Source: Saprospiraceae bacterium (GTDB lineage: Bacteria > Bacteroidota > Bacteroidia > Chitinophagales > Saprospiraceae). From it: DNA of 64,000 nucleotides. Position numbers and translations under genes: made by a program. The stretch lies in assembly GCA_016717655.1 (NCBI GenBank), contig JADKFC010000002.1, positions 372,001 through 436,000 of the forward strand, in the 5' to 3' direction. Shown piece after piece: positions 7,999-19,000 of this stretch; within the stretch, counting starts at the first letter, position 1; each line of letters opens with the position of its first letter. Under the pieces are notes generated by a model. That model saw nothing but the letters and a program-made list of their open reading frames with translations. It ran no database searches and was not told the origin of the DNA.

Positions 7999-9885
7999 AT
8001 GAAGTTTAACAATTTTACTTTCAAGATTATTCTTTTGTTAATGGTGGGTAGGCTTTCCCTATATGCCCAACCCTATACAGATTATATAGGAGCTGGCCAT
8101 GCTACAGGATTGACTGCCACGGCAAGTAGTACTTATGGGGTATCAAGTCCGCTAAAAAGCATTAATGGTTCCGGGATGGACTCACGATTCTTTGAGGCTT
8201 CCCGCTTTATGGCACAAGCTACATTGGGAGGAGATTCAAGTGTTATCAACGCCATAATAGCTAAGGGCAACGAATTATGGATTGATGAACAATTTGGAAA
8301 GACCCCAACTTACATTTTGCCTACAATGAATGATATCTGGGAAGAATCATTGGCGGCGAGGGTGGCAGCTGGTCAACCTGAAGAAGAAGTATTTGGACCT
8401 GCGGCCTTGCACTTTAATTATGCCTGGTGGCAGGCCAATGTTACCAATCATTTTCCGGGTAAAAATGAAGATTTACTAAGACAGAGGATGGCCCTTGCCT
8501 TGAGCGAAATATTTGTAGTGTCTGCCAATTCAAATCTTGGTGACTGGGGAGAGGCCATGTCTTCGTATTACGATATATTGATCCAGCATTCCTTTGGCAA
8601 CTACAGAGACTTGTTAAAGTCAATCTCTGTATCGTTTCCAATGGGTTATTATTTAAGTCATCTCAACAATCCGAAAACCAATCTAGTTGAAAACATTAGG
8701 CCGGATGAAAACTATGCAAGGGAAATCATGCAGCTATTCTCCATAGGTTTATTTATGCTCAATCCTGATGGCACACAACAACTGGATGGCAATGGCTTTC
8801 CGATTCCCACCTACGACAACAACGATATCAAAGAAATGGCGAAAATCTTCACCGGCTTGTATGGTGGTGATGTAATGCCTTGTCCGCCCAACTGCCCACC
8901 TTGGTGGCCTACTCAGCCTTATTTTGGCCTGGATCCTTACTTCATAATCAAGACTGTACCCATGCTGATGGATAACGATGAGCATGAGCCGGGACCTAAG
9001 ACTATGCCAGATGGGGTCACTGTGATTAATAATCCCAATAATGGTATGGCAGAAATAGATGCGGCGATTGACTTTTTGTTTTATCACCAAAATACGCCAC
9101 CGTTTATTTCCTATAGATTGATCCAAAGATTGGTTAAATCTAATCCATCACCTGCCTACGTGCAAAGAGTTGCCGCCAAATTTATCAACAATGGAAGTGG
9201 GGTGAGGGGAGATTTTAAAGCGGTTATTAAAGCCATATTAATGGACGAAGAAGCACGAACCGGCAACTATCTGACAGATCCACAGAATGGCATGCTGCTT
9301 GCACCAACCTTGAGGTATACCCAATTTTGCAAAGCCAATACCTTGGACAGTGATTTAGGAAGATTTTGGAACAATGGTTACAACTTCAGAGAGGCTACAG
9401 GGCATCATCCTTTGATGTCACCAACGGTATTCAATTTTTATACCCCTGATTACGCTCCGATTGGTCCAATAACCAATGAGGGTTTAAAGGCTCCTGAGTT
9501 TAAAATCCATAACTCCAATACGTCTATTAACTATATCAATTCTGTTCATGGCTGGGTTTCTCCCTGGACCAATCCGGAAGGAGAAAGTGGTGGCGTTATG
9601 TATAGCTGGGAAGGTTACGGAAATACGGACTTAGATTCCACCATTTATCTGATAACCACAAAATTTGAAGCTCTTGGAGAAAATAAAGAAAAACTAATCC
9701 ACGAACTGGACAAATTATTTACTCACGGTCAAATGAGTGATGGTACAAAAAACATTTTACGCAATGTATCTGATGTCATTGATCAGAATGTGGGCTTACC
9801 ACTGAATGCAGAAGAGAGAAGGCACAAAGTCAGATTTATGATGTATTTTTTATTTATTTCACCTGATTTCAACATATTAAAATAA
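7999..9885 (+). CDS. DUF1800 domain protein, exported
   Basis: A 628-residue member of the DUF1800 family (function unknown; usually paired with DUF1501). I chose ATG 7999 because it begins a signal peptide (MKFNNFTFKIILLLMVGRLSLYAQ); an upstream TTG would overlap the previous gene. Family marks are FFEASRFMAQATLGGDSSVI near the N-terminus, RQRMALALSEIFVVS, the NYAREIMQLFSIGL core, the Pro/Cys-rich GDVMPCPPNCPPWW loop, YRLIQRLVKSNPSPAYVQRV and HHPLMSPTVFNFYTPDY. The stop lies 7 bp before the DUF1501 gene, the classical DUF1800-DUF1501 arrangement. Bacteria with these pairs use them at or beyond the cytoplasmic membrane, but no reaction is known. A glycan or sulfate-ester role is only suspected from the partner's sulfatase-like fold. 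Confidence 0.9.
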   Translation: MKFNNFTFKIILLLMVGRLSLYAQPYTDYIGAGHATGLTATASSTYGVSSPLKSINGSGMDSRFFEASRFMAQATLGGDSSVINAIIAKGNELWIDEQFGKTPTYILPTMNDIWEESLAARVAAGQPEEEVFGPAALHFNYAWWQANVTNHFPGKNEDLLRQRMALALSEIFVVSANSNLGDWGEAMSSYYDILIQHSFGNYRDLLKSISVSFPMGYYLSHLNNPKTNLVENIRPDENYAREIMQLFSIGLFMLNPDGTQQLDGNGFPIPTYDNNDIKEMAKIFTGLYGGDVMPCPPNCPPWWPTQPYFGLDPYFIIKTVPMLMDNDEHEPGPKTMPDGVTVINNPNNGMAEIDAAIDFLFYHQNTPPFISYRLIQRLVKSNPSPAYVQRVAAKFINNGSGVRGDFKAVIKAILMDEEARTGNYLTDPQNGMLLAPTLRYTQFCKANTLDSDLGRFWNNGYNFREATGHHPLMSPTVFNFYTPDYAPIGPITNEGLKAPEFKIHNSNTSINYINSVHGWVSPWTNPEGESGGVMYSWEGYGNTDLDSTIYLITTKFEALGENKEKLIHELDKLFTHGQMSDGTKNILRNVSDVIDQNVGLPLNAEERRHKVRFMMYFLFISPDFNILK

Positions 9886-9892
9886 GGGTACC

Positions 9893-11296
9893 ATGATCAA
9901 CAGCTATAAAATAAGCAGAAGAAAATTTATTGGACAGGCCAGTTGTGTTGCTGTAGGTGGAACCACCTTCCTATCCTCATTGCTCAACTTAAAAGCAATG
10001 AATGCCATGTCCATCAACAATTCGAGTGTGGCCACTTGTACCGATTACAAAGCATTGGTTTGTTTATTTAATTCAGGAGGCCTTGATGCATTTAATATGC
10101 TGTTGCCTCGCACCACTTCAGAATACAACACGTATGCTGCAACGCGCAGCAATTTGGCTTTACCATTGAATGAGATCAGAGCTATCAATGCACTTAATAC
10201 CCAAGGAAGACAGTTTGGTGTCCATCCATCAATGCCAAAGATCCAGGCCTTGTTCAATTCAGGTGATGTAGCCTTTATATCGAATATCGGTGCTCTTGTA
10301 GCCCCAATCACCAAAGAAGAATTTTACAACGAGAGTGTAGTGGCTCCACTGGGCTTGTTTTCACACTCTGACCAACAGATGCACTGGCAGACGGGATTCT
10401 CTCATGCAAGAGCTGCTACCGGATGGGGTGGCAGGATGGCAGATTTGCTGACATCTTGCAATTCGAATACCAACATCTCTATGGCTATGTCTCTGTCGGG
10501 CACTAATTTATTTGAAACGGGTAATAATAGTGTTGAATTTACTTTAAGTCCATATGGGCCGGTAGGTATCAATGATGACAACGATGCCTGGTGGTATAAT
10601 TCTTTGAGGAAGAACAACATCACCAATATGTTGGACGCTACTTATCAAAATATTTTTGAGCAGACTTACAAAAACATTACCAAAAGCGCACGTACCGGAA
10701 ATGCACAGATACAAACTGCACTAACGAACGCACCTACTTTCGCTGGGATATTTTCCAATAGCTATCTTTCCGATTCCTTTAAGATGGTTGCCAAAATCAT
10801 AGCCTCACAGAGCAGTTTGGGAATGAACAGGCAAATCTTTTTCATTGACTATGGTGGATGGGATCACCACGATGAATTGTTGGGTAATCAGGAAATAATG
10901 TTAGAAGAGGTGGATAACGCAATAGGTGAATTTCACCAAGCGCTTACCAGTATCAATAAGTTGAATGAAGTAACCACATTTACATTGTCTGAATTTAATC
11001 GAACACTTACCTCCAATGGTAATGGAACAGACCATGCCTGGGGTACCAATGTTTTTGTGATGGGTGGCGCTGTAAACGGACAAAAAATATATGGCGAATA
11101 TCCATTATTACAACTCAATGGTCCACTAGAAGTTGGAGGAGGAGTAATGATCCCAACTACGGCCGCCGAAGAATATTTTGCGGAACTGGCAATGTGGTTT
11201 GGTGTACCTAATAGTAATTTATTAGATCTTTACCCCAACCTGGGCAACTTCTATAGCGTAGGTAGTGGAAATCCACTTGGGTTTCTGACTATATAA
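9893..11296 (+). CDS. DUF1501 (sulfatase-like fold) protein, Tat-exported
   Basis: A 467-residue DUF1501 protein. The N-terminus has a twin-arginine signal: SRRKFIGQAS at residues 8-17, then a hydrophobic stretch, so it should be folded in the cytoplasm and exported by Tat. The domain shows LVCLFNSGGLDAFNMLLP near the start, FGVHPSMPKIQALFNSGDVAFISNIG, FSHSDQQMHWQTG, GWGGRMADLL, DYGGWDHHDELL and DHAWGTNVFVMGGAVNGQKIYG. The conserved Asp, His and Asn residues in these segments match the metal-site layout of the alkaline phosphatase/sulfatase superfamily, to which DUF1501 is related. The substrate is unknown. It is the last gene of the cluster and ends at a terminator. A Tat-exported DUF1501 next to a Sec-exported DUF1800 is the usual arrangement. 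Confidence 0.9.
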   Translation: MINSYKISRRKFIGQASCVAVGGTTFLSSLLNLKAMNAMSINNSSVATCTDYKALVCLFNSGGLDAFNMLLPRTTSEYNTYAATRSNLALPLNEIRAINALNTQGRQFGVHPSMPKIQALFNSGDVAFISNIGALVAPITKEEFYNESVVAPLGLFSHSDQQMHWQTGFSHARAATGWGGRMADLLTSCNSNTNISMAMSLSGTNLFETGNNSVEFTLSPYGPVGINDDNDAWWYNSLRKNNITNMLDATYQNIFEQTYKNITKSARTGNAQIQTALTNAPTFAGIFSNSYLSDSFKMVAKIIASQSSLGMNRQIFFIDYGGWDHHDELLGNQEIMLEEVDNAIGEFHQALTSINKLNEVTTFTLSEFNRTLTSNGNGTDHAWGTNVFVMGGAVNGQKIYGEYPLLQLNGPLEVGGGVMIPTTAAEEYFAELAMWFGVPNSNLLDLYPNLGNFYSVGSGNPLGFLTI

Positions 11297-11315
11297 AATA
11301 TCCAGATGTTTTTTT

Positions 11316-11357
11316 AATAAGCCTGTGTGCCATATTGCATACGGGCTTATTTTTTTT
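11316..11357 (+). terminator. Terminator after the DUF1501 gene
   Basis: An 11-bp stem (11316-11326 with 11341-11351, one G-T pair) closes a 14-nt loop and runs into a T-tract to 11357. Its right arm contains the stop codon of the convergent methyltransferase gene. Confidence 0.75.
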
Positions 11358-11988
11358 GTATCATCCAGATTCCATCTCTTATAGGTAAGATGCAAGCATC
11401 TACCCTTGGGTCGCTGGCGATAAAATCGTTTAAAGCCCTAAAAGAATTCGTTGTAGCATCTTTAATGTTCTCATCTACTACTCTACCCTTCCACAATACA
11501 TTGTCGATCAAGATCAGGCTTTGCGGAGGCATAGCATTCATAAGTAATTCGTAATACTCCTTATTTTTTGCTTTGTCGGCATCAATAAATGCCATTTCAA
11601 AAACATATTCTTTCAAGAGCAGTGGTAGCTCAAATGCGGCATCTCCCGTTATTTGAACTATTTTAGTTCCATATTCAGATTCGTTTATGTTTTTTCGGGC
11701 TTTTTCTGCCATTTCAGGGTCTTTTTCAAGTGTAACCACCTTACCGCCTTCACTTAGGTTTTTGGACAAAGCTATGGCAGCAAAGCCCGTAAAAGTACCT
11801 ATTTCAATTATGTACTTAGGTTGTTTTAATGCTACCAGCATCGATAAAAACATACCTTGGTGAATACCACTTACCATATGGGGCTGCAATTCATTGACAA
11901 AGGTAGAGCGCTCGACTTCTTTGAGATAAGGATCAAGCCCGCTGATGTGTTCATCAAGGTAAGATTGTAGGTCAGAAGATACTACCAT
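11347..11988 (-). CDS. SAM-dependent O-methyltransferase (Methyltransf_3 family)
   Basis: A 213-residue cytoplasmic methyltransferase of the caffeoyl-CoA/catechol O-methyltransferase family. The SAM-binding motif I is YIIEIGTFTGFAAIALS (about residues 58-74), followed by an acidic end of the second strand (VVTLEKDPEMAEKAR) and AFIDADKAKNKEYYELL, which supplies the metal-binding Asp pair. Further along, LILIDNVLWKGRV is the family's conserved DN..W.G segment. Length is right for the bacterial forms (210-220). The N-terminal region, with GIHQGMFLSML, fits the same family. The substrate cannot be told from sequence; such enzymes act on catechols and related phenolics. Only one base separates it from the upstream permease gene, so the two are probably co-transcribed. 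Confidence 0.9.
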   Translation of the reverse strand: MVVSSDLQSYLDEHISGLDPYLKEVERSTFVNELQPHMVSGIHQGMFLSMLVALKQPKYIIEIGTFTGFAAIALSKNLSEGGKVVTLEKDPEMAEKARKNINESEYGTKIVQITGDAAFELPLLLKEYVFEMAFIDADKAKNKEYYELLMNAMPPQSLILIDNVLWKGRVVDENIKDATTNSFRALNDFIASDPRVDACILPIRDGIWMIQKK

Positions 11989-11989
11989 G

Positions 11990-12880
11990 TTAAACGTTTT
12001 TAAGCCTATATATTGGATACAAAATTACGATGCCTAGGATACAAATTGAAGCAAAATAGAACTGGGCTGAAAAGTGTTGATATTCTTTAAAAATAAACAC
12101 AGCCATCAATATTCCATATAGAGGTTCCAGTCCGATAATCAGGTTGGTTTCAAAAGCAGAAACGTGCTTCATTCCTTTAATGGTTAGTTTAAATGCTATG
12201 TGGGTGCAAAAATAAGACAAAACCAACATGTAAATCAGGTCATAAACATTTAAGGGAACAAGCACATTCAAAGGCTGATTGGTAAGGAGGTATGCCATTG
12301 GAATAGCACTAAAGATGAAAACACCCAAAAACTCATACATTATAAAGGTTTCGGAATCTGTAATACCAAGACTTGCCTTGTTCAAAACAGAAAAAACAGC
12401 AGCTAATAAAGCAGCTAAAACACCCAAGATAAAGCCCCACCATTGAAATTCAAGGATACCTCCAATCATAAAGTAAATCAAAGGCGTAACCGCCACTGAA
12501 ACCCACAGGTCTGTCATCCGCATCTTCTGTTTCAAAATGAAAGGTTCAATCAAGGCTGTGAAAAGAGGTGTAAGTGCCATACAAATCAAGGCCACCGATA
12601 CATGGGATAATTTTACGGATCCATAAAAACAAAACCAATGGAGGGCAATGATACAGCCGATGGCAAATAATTTCAATTTGATTGGCAAGGTGAGTCGGTC
12701 AAAATTTTTGGAGTGCCACATCTTGTATAACAATAAAAATCCCAAGGCAAAAAACATCCTCCAAAAGACGATGGCTATGGCATTGATAGAAATAAGTTTG
12801 CCTAAAATAGCAGTAAATCCAAAAAGAAATACGGCAATATTCAATCTCAACCTGGCAAGTCCTGTTACTGAAAGCTGCAA
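11990..12880 (-). CDS. EamA/DMT-superfamily permease
   Basis: A 296-residue polytopic inner-membrane protein with about ten hydrophobic segments in two EamA-like halves. The first half includes NIAVFLFGFTAILGKLI, VFWRMFFALGFLLLY and WFCFYGSVKLSHVSVALIC. The second half repeats the pattern, ending in LIIGLEPLYGILMAVFIF (the conserved 'E..' helix) and a final segment with a basic tail (YPIYRLKNV). The family exports or imports small metabolites such as amino acids; the substrate here is unknown. No ATG suits the N-terminus, and TTG at 12880 is the best candidate although TTGs inside the RLRLNIA segment are possible. It lies one base upstream of the methyltransferase. Confidence 0.85.
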   Translation of the reverse strand: MQLSVTGLARLRLNIAVFLFGFTAILGKLISINAIAIVFWRMFFALGFLLLYKMWHSKNFDRLTLPIKLKLFAIGCIIALHWFCFYGSVKLSHVSVALICMALTPLFTALIEPFILKQKMRMTDLWVSVAVTPLIYFMIGGILEFQWWGFILGVLAALLAAVFSVLNKASLGITDSETFIMYEFLGVFIFSAIPMAYLLTNQPLNVLVPLNVYDLIYMLVLSYFCTHIAFKLTIKGMKHVSAFETNLIIGLEPLYGILMAVFIFKEYQHFSAQFYFASICILGIVILYPIYRLKNV

Positions 12881-12941
12881 AATATTTTTTTATTTTTTAT
12901 GCAAATTAAAAATAAAAAAATGCGAAAATGGCAATTTGCCA

Positions 12942-12980
12942 AAAATAAAAACGACCCCACAACTGAATGTGAGGCCGTTT
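12942..12980 (-). terminator. Terminator of the giant surface-protein gene
   Basis: A 13-bp stem (12949-12961 with 12968-12980) with two positions that pair as G-U only in the minus-strand transcript, a 6-nt loop, and a T-rich tail on the minus strand. It lies about 50 bp past the stop codon at 13028. Confidence 0.75.
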
Positions 12981-13027
12981 ATTGTGCTTATAAGTATTAA
13001 AATCTTATCTGTTGCCTGAAACCCGGC

Positions 13028-16000
13028 TTACTCCATAATTAATAATTTCTGGGTAAACACTTTATTTCCGACTGCAATATTAACCATGTAAACACCTGAT
13101 GGGATAGCAGTTACATCAAATCTGAACATTTCAGTGTACTGGGTTAATTCAGTGCGAATCATTGTCATTACCAATTTACCGGTGTTGTCCATTAAGTTGG
13201 CAGTAACCATGTCACCCGCATTACCATTGATTCTGATGTTCACCAATTCGTTGGCAGGGTTTGGATACAACTCTACATTTCTATCGATGTTCTGACCCAC
13301 CTTGATGGTTACGACATCTGACAAGGTAACATTGCCATCGAAATCTACTTGTTTCAACTGGTAGTAATAGATAGGTTGTCCTTTGATCAACTTGCCATCT
13401 ACTAAGTTGTAAGAAGAGAGCTGATGAGCATTACCCGCACCCATTACTTTGCCAATAGATTCAAATTTGTTTCCATCCAAAGACCTCATCACTTCGAAGT
13501 GGTCGTTGTTCACTTCTGATGCAGTACTCCAGTACAATTCGTTGGAGAAGTTGCGATCATTGTGTTTTCCATTGAACTCAACCAAATCAATTGGTAATAC
13601 TACTTCCTGTTTGATACCTGCATCCAAATCTCTGATGTGTTCTCCTGGCAACAGTTGCAATGGAAGTGAAGTACCATTGATAAAGTCAACAACATCACTA
13701 TCAGACATATCATTTTCGCCTGCATTTGGAGTCACAAAAATATAACCCTGAGGCAAGTCAACCTTGATGTAGTAGTTGGCAGAAGGCAGTTTATCGAACA
13801 AGTACCATCCTGGCTCTCCTGTACTTGGGCTATTAATGGTCAACATTTGCTCTAGCAGTGCATTGGTTGAAGCATTGTACAAGCTTACCAGTACTCCGTT
13901 CAGACCAATGTCATTGGTATCTTGAACAGCATTGTTTGAAACACCAGATTCGAGATTCATGTAATCAATCCAAACAAAGTCACCAAGACTAGCTTCTTTG
14001 TAAATACCTGCATCTACAGACAGATCTCTTTGAGAAGCTGCCAGAGTGTAAACTTTGGTTGTATTAGGTCCATTGGTGCCATCCACATCACTGTCTTTGG
14101 CGTCATCTGTACCTTTATTGGCTGAAGACATAAAGTATCCTGCTGGAAGATCAAACTTCACGTAGTATGAACCTGGCTCAAGGTTGTCAAACAAGTAGAA
14201 ACCTTGTTTTGCCGGTTGATTAGGATTGCTCATTGTTCTCATGGTATCCACCAAAGAATGGTTGGCTCTATAGAGGTAAACCTTCACATTGTTGAATCCG
14301 CTCTCAGTGGCATCCTGTATACCATTGGCGTTGTTGTCTTCCCATACATAATCACCAATTGCACTCACTCTGTAGAATCCGAAGTCAACGGTTAAGTTGG
14401 TGTTGATATCCGTATCCCCATCGTTTGCTGGCTCAGTGTCTGTGATAAGAGTAACTGCCTTGCTAATGGTTCCCAATGACAAGCCCGGATCAAATCCGTT
14501 GTCATCGTCATTGACATCATTATCCGGATCAACCATTGCTCCATTTCCGGTGCTGGTAGTGTATCCATGAAGGGCACCTCCTGGAAGGAAGTTGGCAGGA
14601 GTCACCTGAATTACATAGTGACCTGGTGCCAAACCTGTGAACAGGTATTTACCATTTCCACCAGTTACATCTCTCATTCCAGTGTCTGTATCCGGCTGAC
14701 CATCGTTGTCAAGATCTTGCCACAGAGCAAGTTGAACACCTGCAAATGGAAGCTCTCCATTATCAATTACACCATTGTTATTATGATCTTCCCAAACCTG
14801 ATCTCCTACACAAAGTGGTTTGTAAATACCGGCATCGATTCTAAGATCATTTTCACCTGACAATAAGATTATCGTATGTGAAAGACCGGTAAATGGTGTT
14901 GCGTCGCTATCTGTATTAACATCGTTTGCATCAGTGGCAAATCCTGTTACGTTTTGCGTTGTGAATTTGTATGTATTTGCTGGATTAAATTCAACAATGT
15001 ACTTACCAGGAGCAAGGTTAGAGAATAAATAATATCCCGCTCCATTACTATTGGTTGCTGTCACTGTTGTCTTTATTGCTGCTCCGTCTGGTACGTTGTC
15101 CATGTTATCATCCTTGTAAAGTTTTACATTGACTCCATTCACACCAACTTCACCAGCATCCTGCAAACCGTTTCCATTGACATCGAGCCAAACCCTGTCA
15201 CCTATGCTTCCCAGGTAGAATAGACCTGCATCATAAGTAAGGTTAGATTCACCGGAAGTAAGAACTTCAGCAATGGTCTGACCTGTTGTTGGATTGGCAT
15301 CACTGTCATTTGTATCATTGCTACCTGGTGCATCCTGAGTGGTAAATGAATAACCTGGAAGGGTACCAAATGTGATGGTATATGTACCTGGAGCAAGACA
15401 AGCAAACAAGTAATGTCCGTCCACATCAGTGGTGTCTGTCATTGAAACAGAAGCTCCACTTCCTGTTGTTCCATTCAACAACACAACTACGCCCTCTAGT
15501 CCAAATTCAGTTGGATCCTGGATACCATTTGAGTTGAAATCTTCCCAAACGTAATCACCAATGCTTGCGCACTTGAAGAATCCAGCATCGACCGTTTCAT
15601 CACATACACCTGGTGCCAGGTTAATGACATGGCTCTTTCCAGATATAGGATCAGCGTCGCTGTCTGTAGCCTCAGTGCCTTTGTCTATTGCAGTGCCAAG
15701 GTATCCTGAAGGGGCAGTAAATTTCACAATGTACTGACCTGGTACCAGATTGGAGAATTCGTAAGCCCCATCTACTCCCGTTGTAACCGGTGTTACCTGC
15801 AAGCCTGCTGCATCAGTTACCTGGTTGCCTCCTGCATCAGTCAAAGTAACAGTTGCATTGGAAATACCCGGCTCACCGCTGTCCTGAATTCCATTTCCAT
15901 TAAGATCATGCCATACAAAGTTGCCTACACAAGCAGGAATGTCTCCGCATGCATCATCTGTAATATCTGGAATGTTGTCGTTGTTCCAATCGAGTTCAGC

Positions 16001-19000
16001 CATGTTGTAAAGACCATACAATGGAGTACATCCAGGTCCATTACCTACTACTGTACATGGAGAGTAAATATTATCTCCACCAGAAGATGGTGTAAGGTCA
16101 AGGGATACATTAAAGCTTACATTGTAAGTATGAGTAGCCCCTGCTCCTATGCTGACGTGGTTAGCCAAAACTGTGAATCCAATTGAATTCATATTTCCAC
16201 TTGCCTGTCCGCTGTAAGAACCACTGTTAATTACTACATCGTCATCAAACTTCGGAGTATCTTTTAAGGTATAGAAACCACCTGTACCGCCTAAGTTTTT
16301 AACAACGATTGAATAGGTCACATTGTAACTTCCGTTGGCTCCAGGGGTAACACTACCCAGGTTTTTGATCATGGTAATGTATGGGATATCTCCACAAGCA
16401 TCATCTGTCAAATCTGCGTTTCCGTCACCATTAAGATCCAATTGTGCGAGGTTATACAAGCCATGACCTGGTGAGCTTCCTGGACCGTTGCCTGCCACTT
16501 CACAAGGAGAGTATACATTATCACCTCCATCAGTTGAGTTGGCTGCAAGATCAAGTTTTACAGTAAACACTACATTGTAGGTATGGGTAACACCACCTGA
16601 GATACTGGCACCCGTTGCTAAGGTTGTACTTCCTGACAGGTTCATTGAACCACTTGCCTGACCGCTATAACTACCACCTAGGATAGTAACATCATCATCA
16701 AACAACGGAGTATCTTTCAAGGTATAAGTACTTGTTGAACCTCCAATATTTGAAACAAGGATTGCATAACTCACATTGTAGCTTCCGTCTGCATTGGCTG
16801 TTACAGTGCCTAGGTTTTTAACCATGGTTACGTAAGGAAGGTCACCACATGCATCATCTGTAATATCGGTAATACCATCACCGGTTTTATCCAGTTCTGC
16901 TCTGTTGTACAAACCTTGACCTGGATGACATCCCGGACCACTGCCCGCAATTGTGCACGGTGTATAAATATTGTCACCACCATCTGCTGAGCCTGGGGCA
17001 AGATCAATTGTTACTACAAAACTTACATTGTAAGTATGAGTAACTCCTGCACCAATGGTTGCATTGTTGGCAAGTGTTGTGCTACCTATTACATTCATGC
17101 TACCTGCTGCCTGACCACTGTAGCTTCCACTAACTATGGTTACATCATCATCAAAATCAGGGCTGTCTTTTAAGCTGTAAGTACCAGCAGCACCTCCCAC
17201 GTTTTTGACCACGATTTCATAGTTGACAGTATAACTTCCATTGGCATTGGCTGTGACACTTCCCAGATTCTTTAACATGGTGATATAAGGAATATCGCCA
17301 CATGCATCATCGGTAATATCAGTATATCCATCACCATTGCTATCCAACTCAGCTTTGTTGTATAAGCCTTGGCCTGGTTGGCTGCCCGGACCATTACCCA
17401 TTACACCACATGGTGTATAGATATTGTCTCCTCCGTCTGCTGAACCTGGTTCAAGATTTAAGTTGACATTGAAGCTAACATTGTAAGTATGGCTTGAACC
17501 CGCTGCAATAGAAGCATTGTTCGCCAGTGTGGTACTTCCATTCGTATTCATAGCTCCTGAAGCCTGACCACTATAGCTACCATTCAAGATGGTAACATCA
17601 TTGTCAAACGCAGGGCTGTCTTTTAGTGTATAGGTTCCTGCTGCGCCACCAAGGTTGTTTACAATGATTTGATAATTAATTGTGAACGAACCATTGGAGT
17701 TGGCAAACACACCAGCAAAGTTTTTCTTCATGGTAAGGTATGGTATATCACCACACGCATCGTCGGTAATATCTGTAATACCATCACCATTTCTGTCTAA
17801 TTCTGCTTTATTGTACAAGCCCTGACCTGGTTGGCTGCCCGGACCATTACCAATAACACCACATGGTGTATAGATATTGTCTCCTCCGTCTGCTGAACCT
17901 GGTTCAAGATTTAAGTTGACATTAAAGCTAACATTATATGTATGGGTAGTACCACCTCCAATTGAAACATTGGTTGCTAATGTAGTGCTGCCACTGGTAT
18001 TCATCGCACCGCTGGCCTGACCGCTGAAGATACCATTGTTGATGGTAACATCGTTGTCAAACTGTGGTGTATCTTTCAGGCTATAACTTCCTGTTGCCCC
18101 ACCATTGTTTTTGACAAGGATTTGGTAAGTAACAGTATAACTTCCGTTGGCATTTGCAGTAACTGATCCAAGATTTTTAACCATGGTCACATATGGAAGG
18201 TCACCACATGCATCATCAACTACGTCAGTTATGTTATCTCCATTTCTATCCAATTCAGCTTTGTTATACAAGCCCTGACCTGGTTGACCACCCGGACCAT
18301 TTCCTGATACACCACAAGCTGTGTATACATTGTCGCCACCATCAGCAGAGCCTGGTTCCAGGTTCAGACTAACATTAAAGCTAACATTGTAAGTGTGAGT
18401 ACTACCTGAAGCGATTGACGCATTGGTTGCCAAAGTTGTGCTGCCTGAAGTATTCATTGCACCACTTGCCTGACCACTGAAGCTTCCACTGTTGATGGTA
18501 ATATCGTTGTCAAACTGTGGTGTGTCTTTCAGACTGTAGCTTCCTGCTGTTCCACCTACATTGCTCACAACGATTGCATAGTTTACAGTGTAAGTACCAT
18601 TGGCATTGGCAACAACAGAACCCAGATTTTTAACCATCGTTACGTATGGAATATCTCCACATGCATCATCAGTAATATCTGTGATACCATCTCCTGTTCT
18701 ATCCAACTCTGCTTTGTTGTACAAGCCCTGACCCGGACTACAACCCGGTCCATTGCCTACAACAGAACATGGTGTATAAACATTGTCGCCGCCATCTGCT
18801 GAGCCTGGTTCCAGGTTCAGGCTTACGTTGAAGCTAATGTTGTAAACATGAGTTGTGCCACCTGCTATGGATGCATTGTTTGCTAGGGTTGTACTACCAA
18901 TAACATTCATTGATCCACTTGCCTGACCGCTATAACTGCCTGACATAATAGTGACATCATCATCGAAGGCAGGAGTATCTTTCAAACTGTAGTTACCTGA

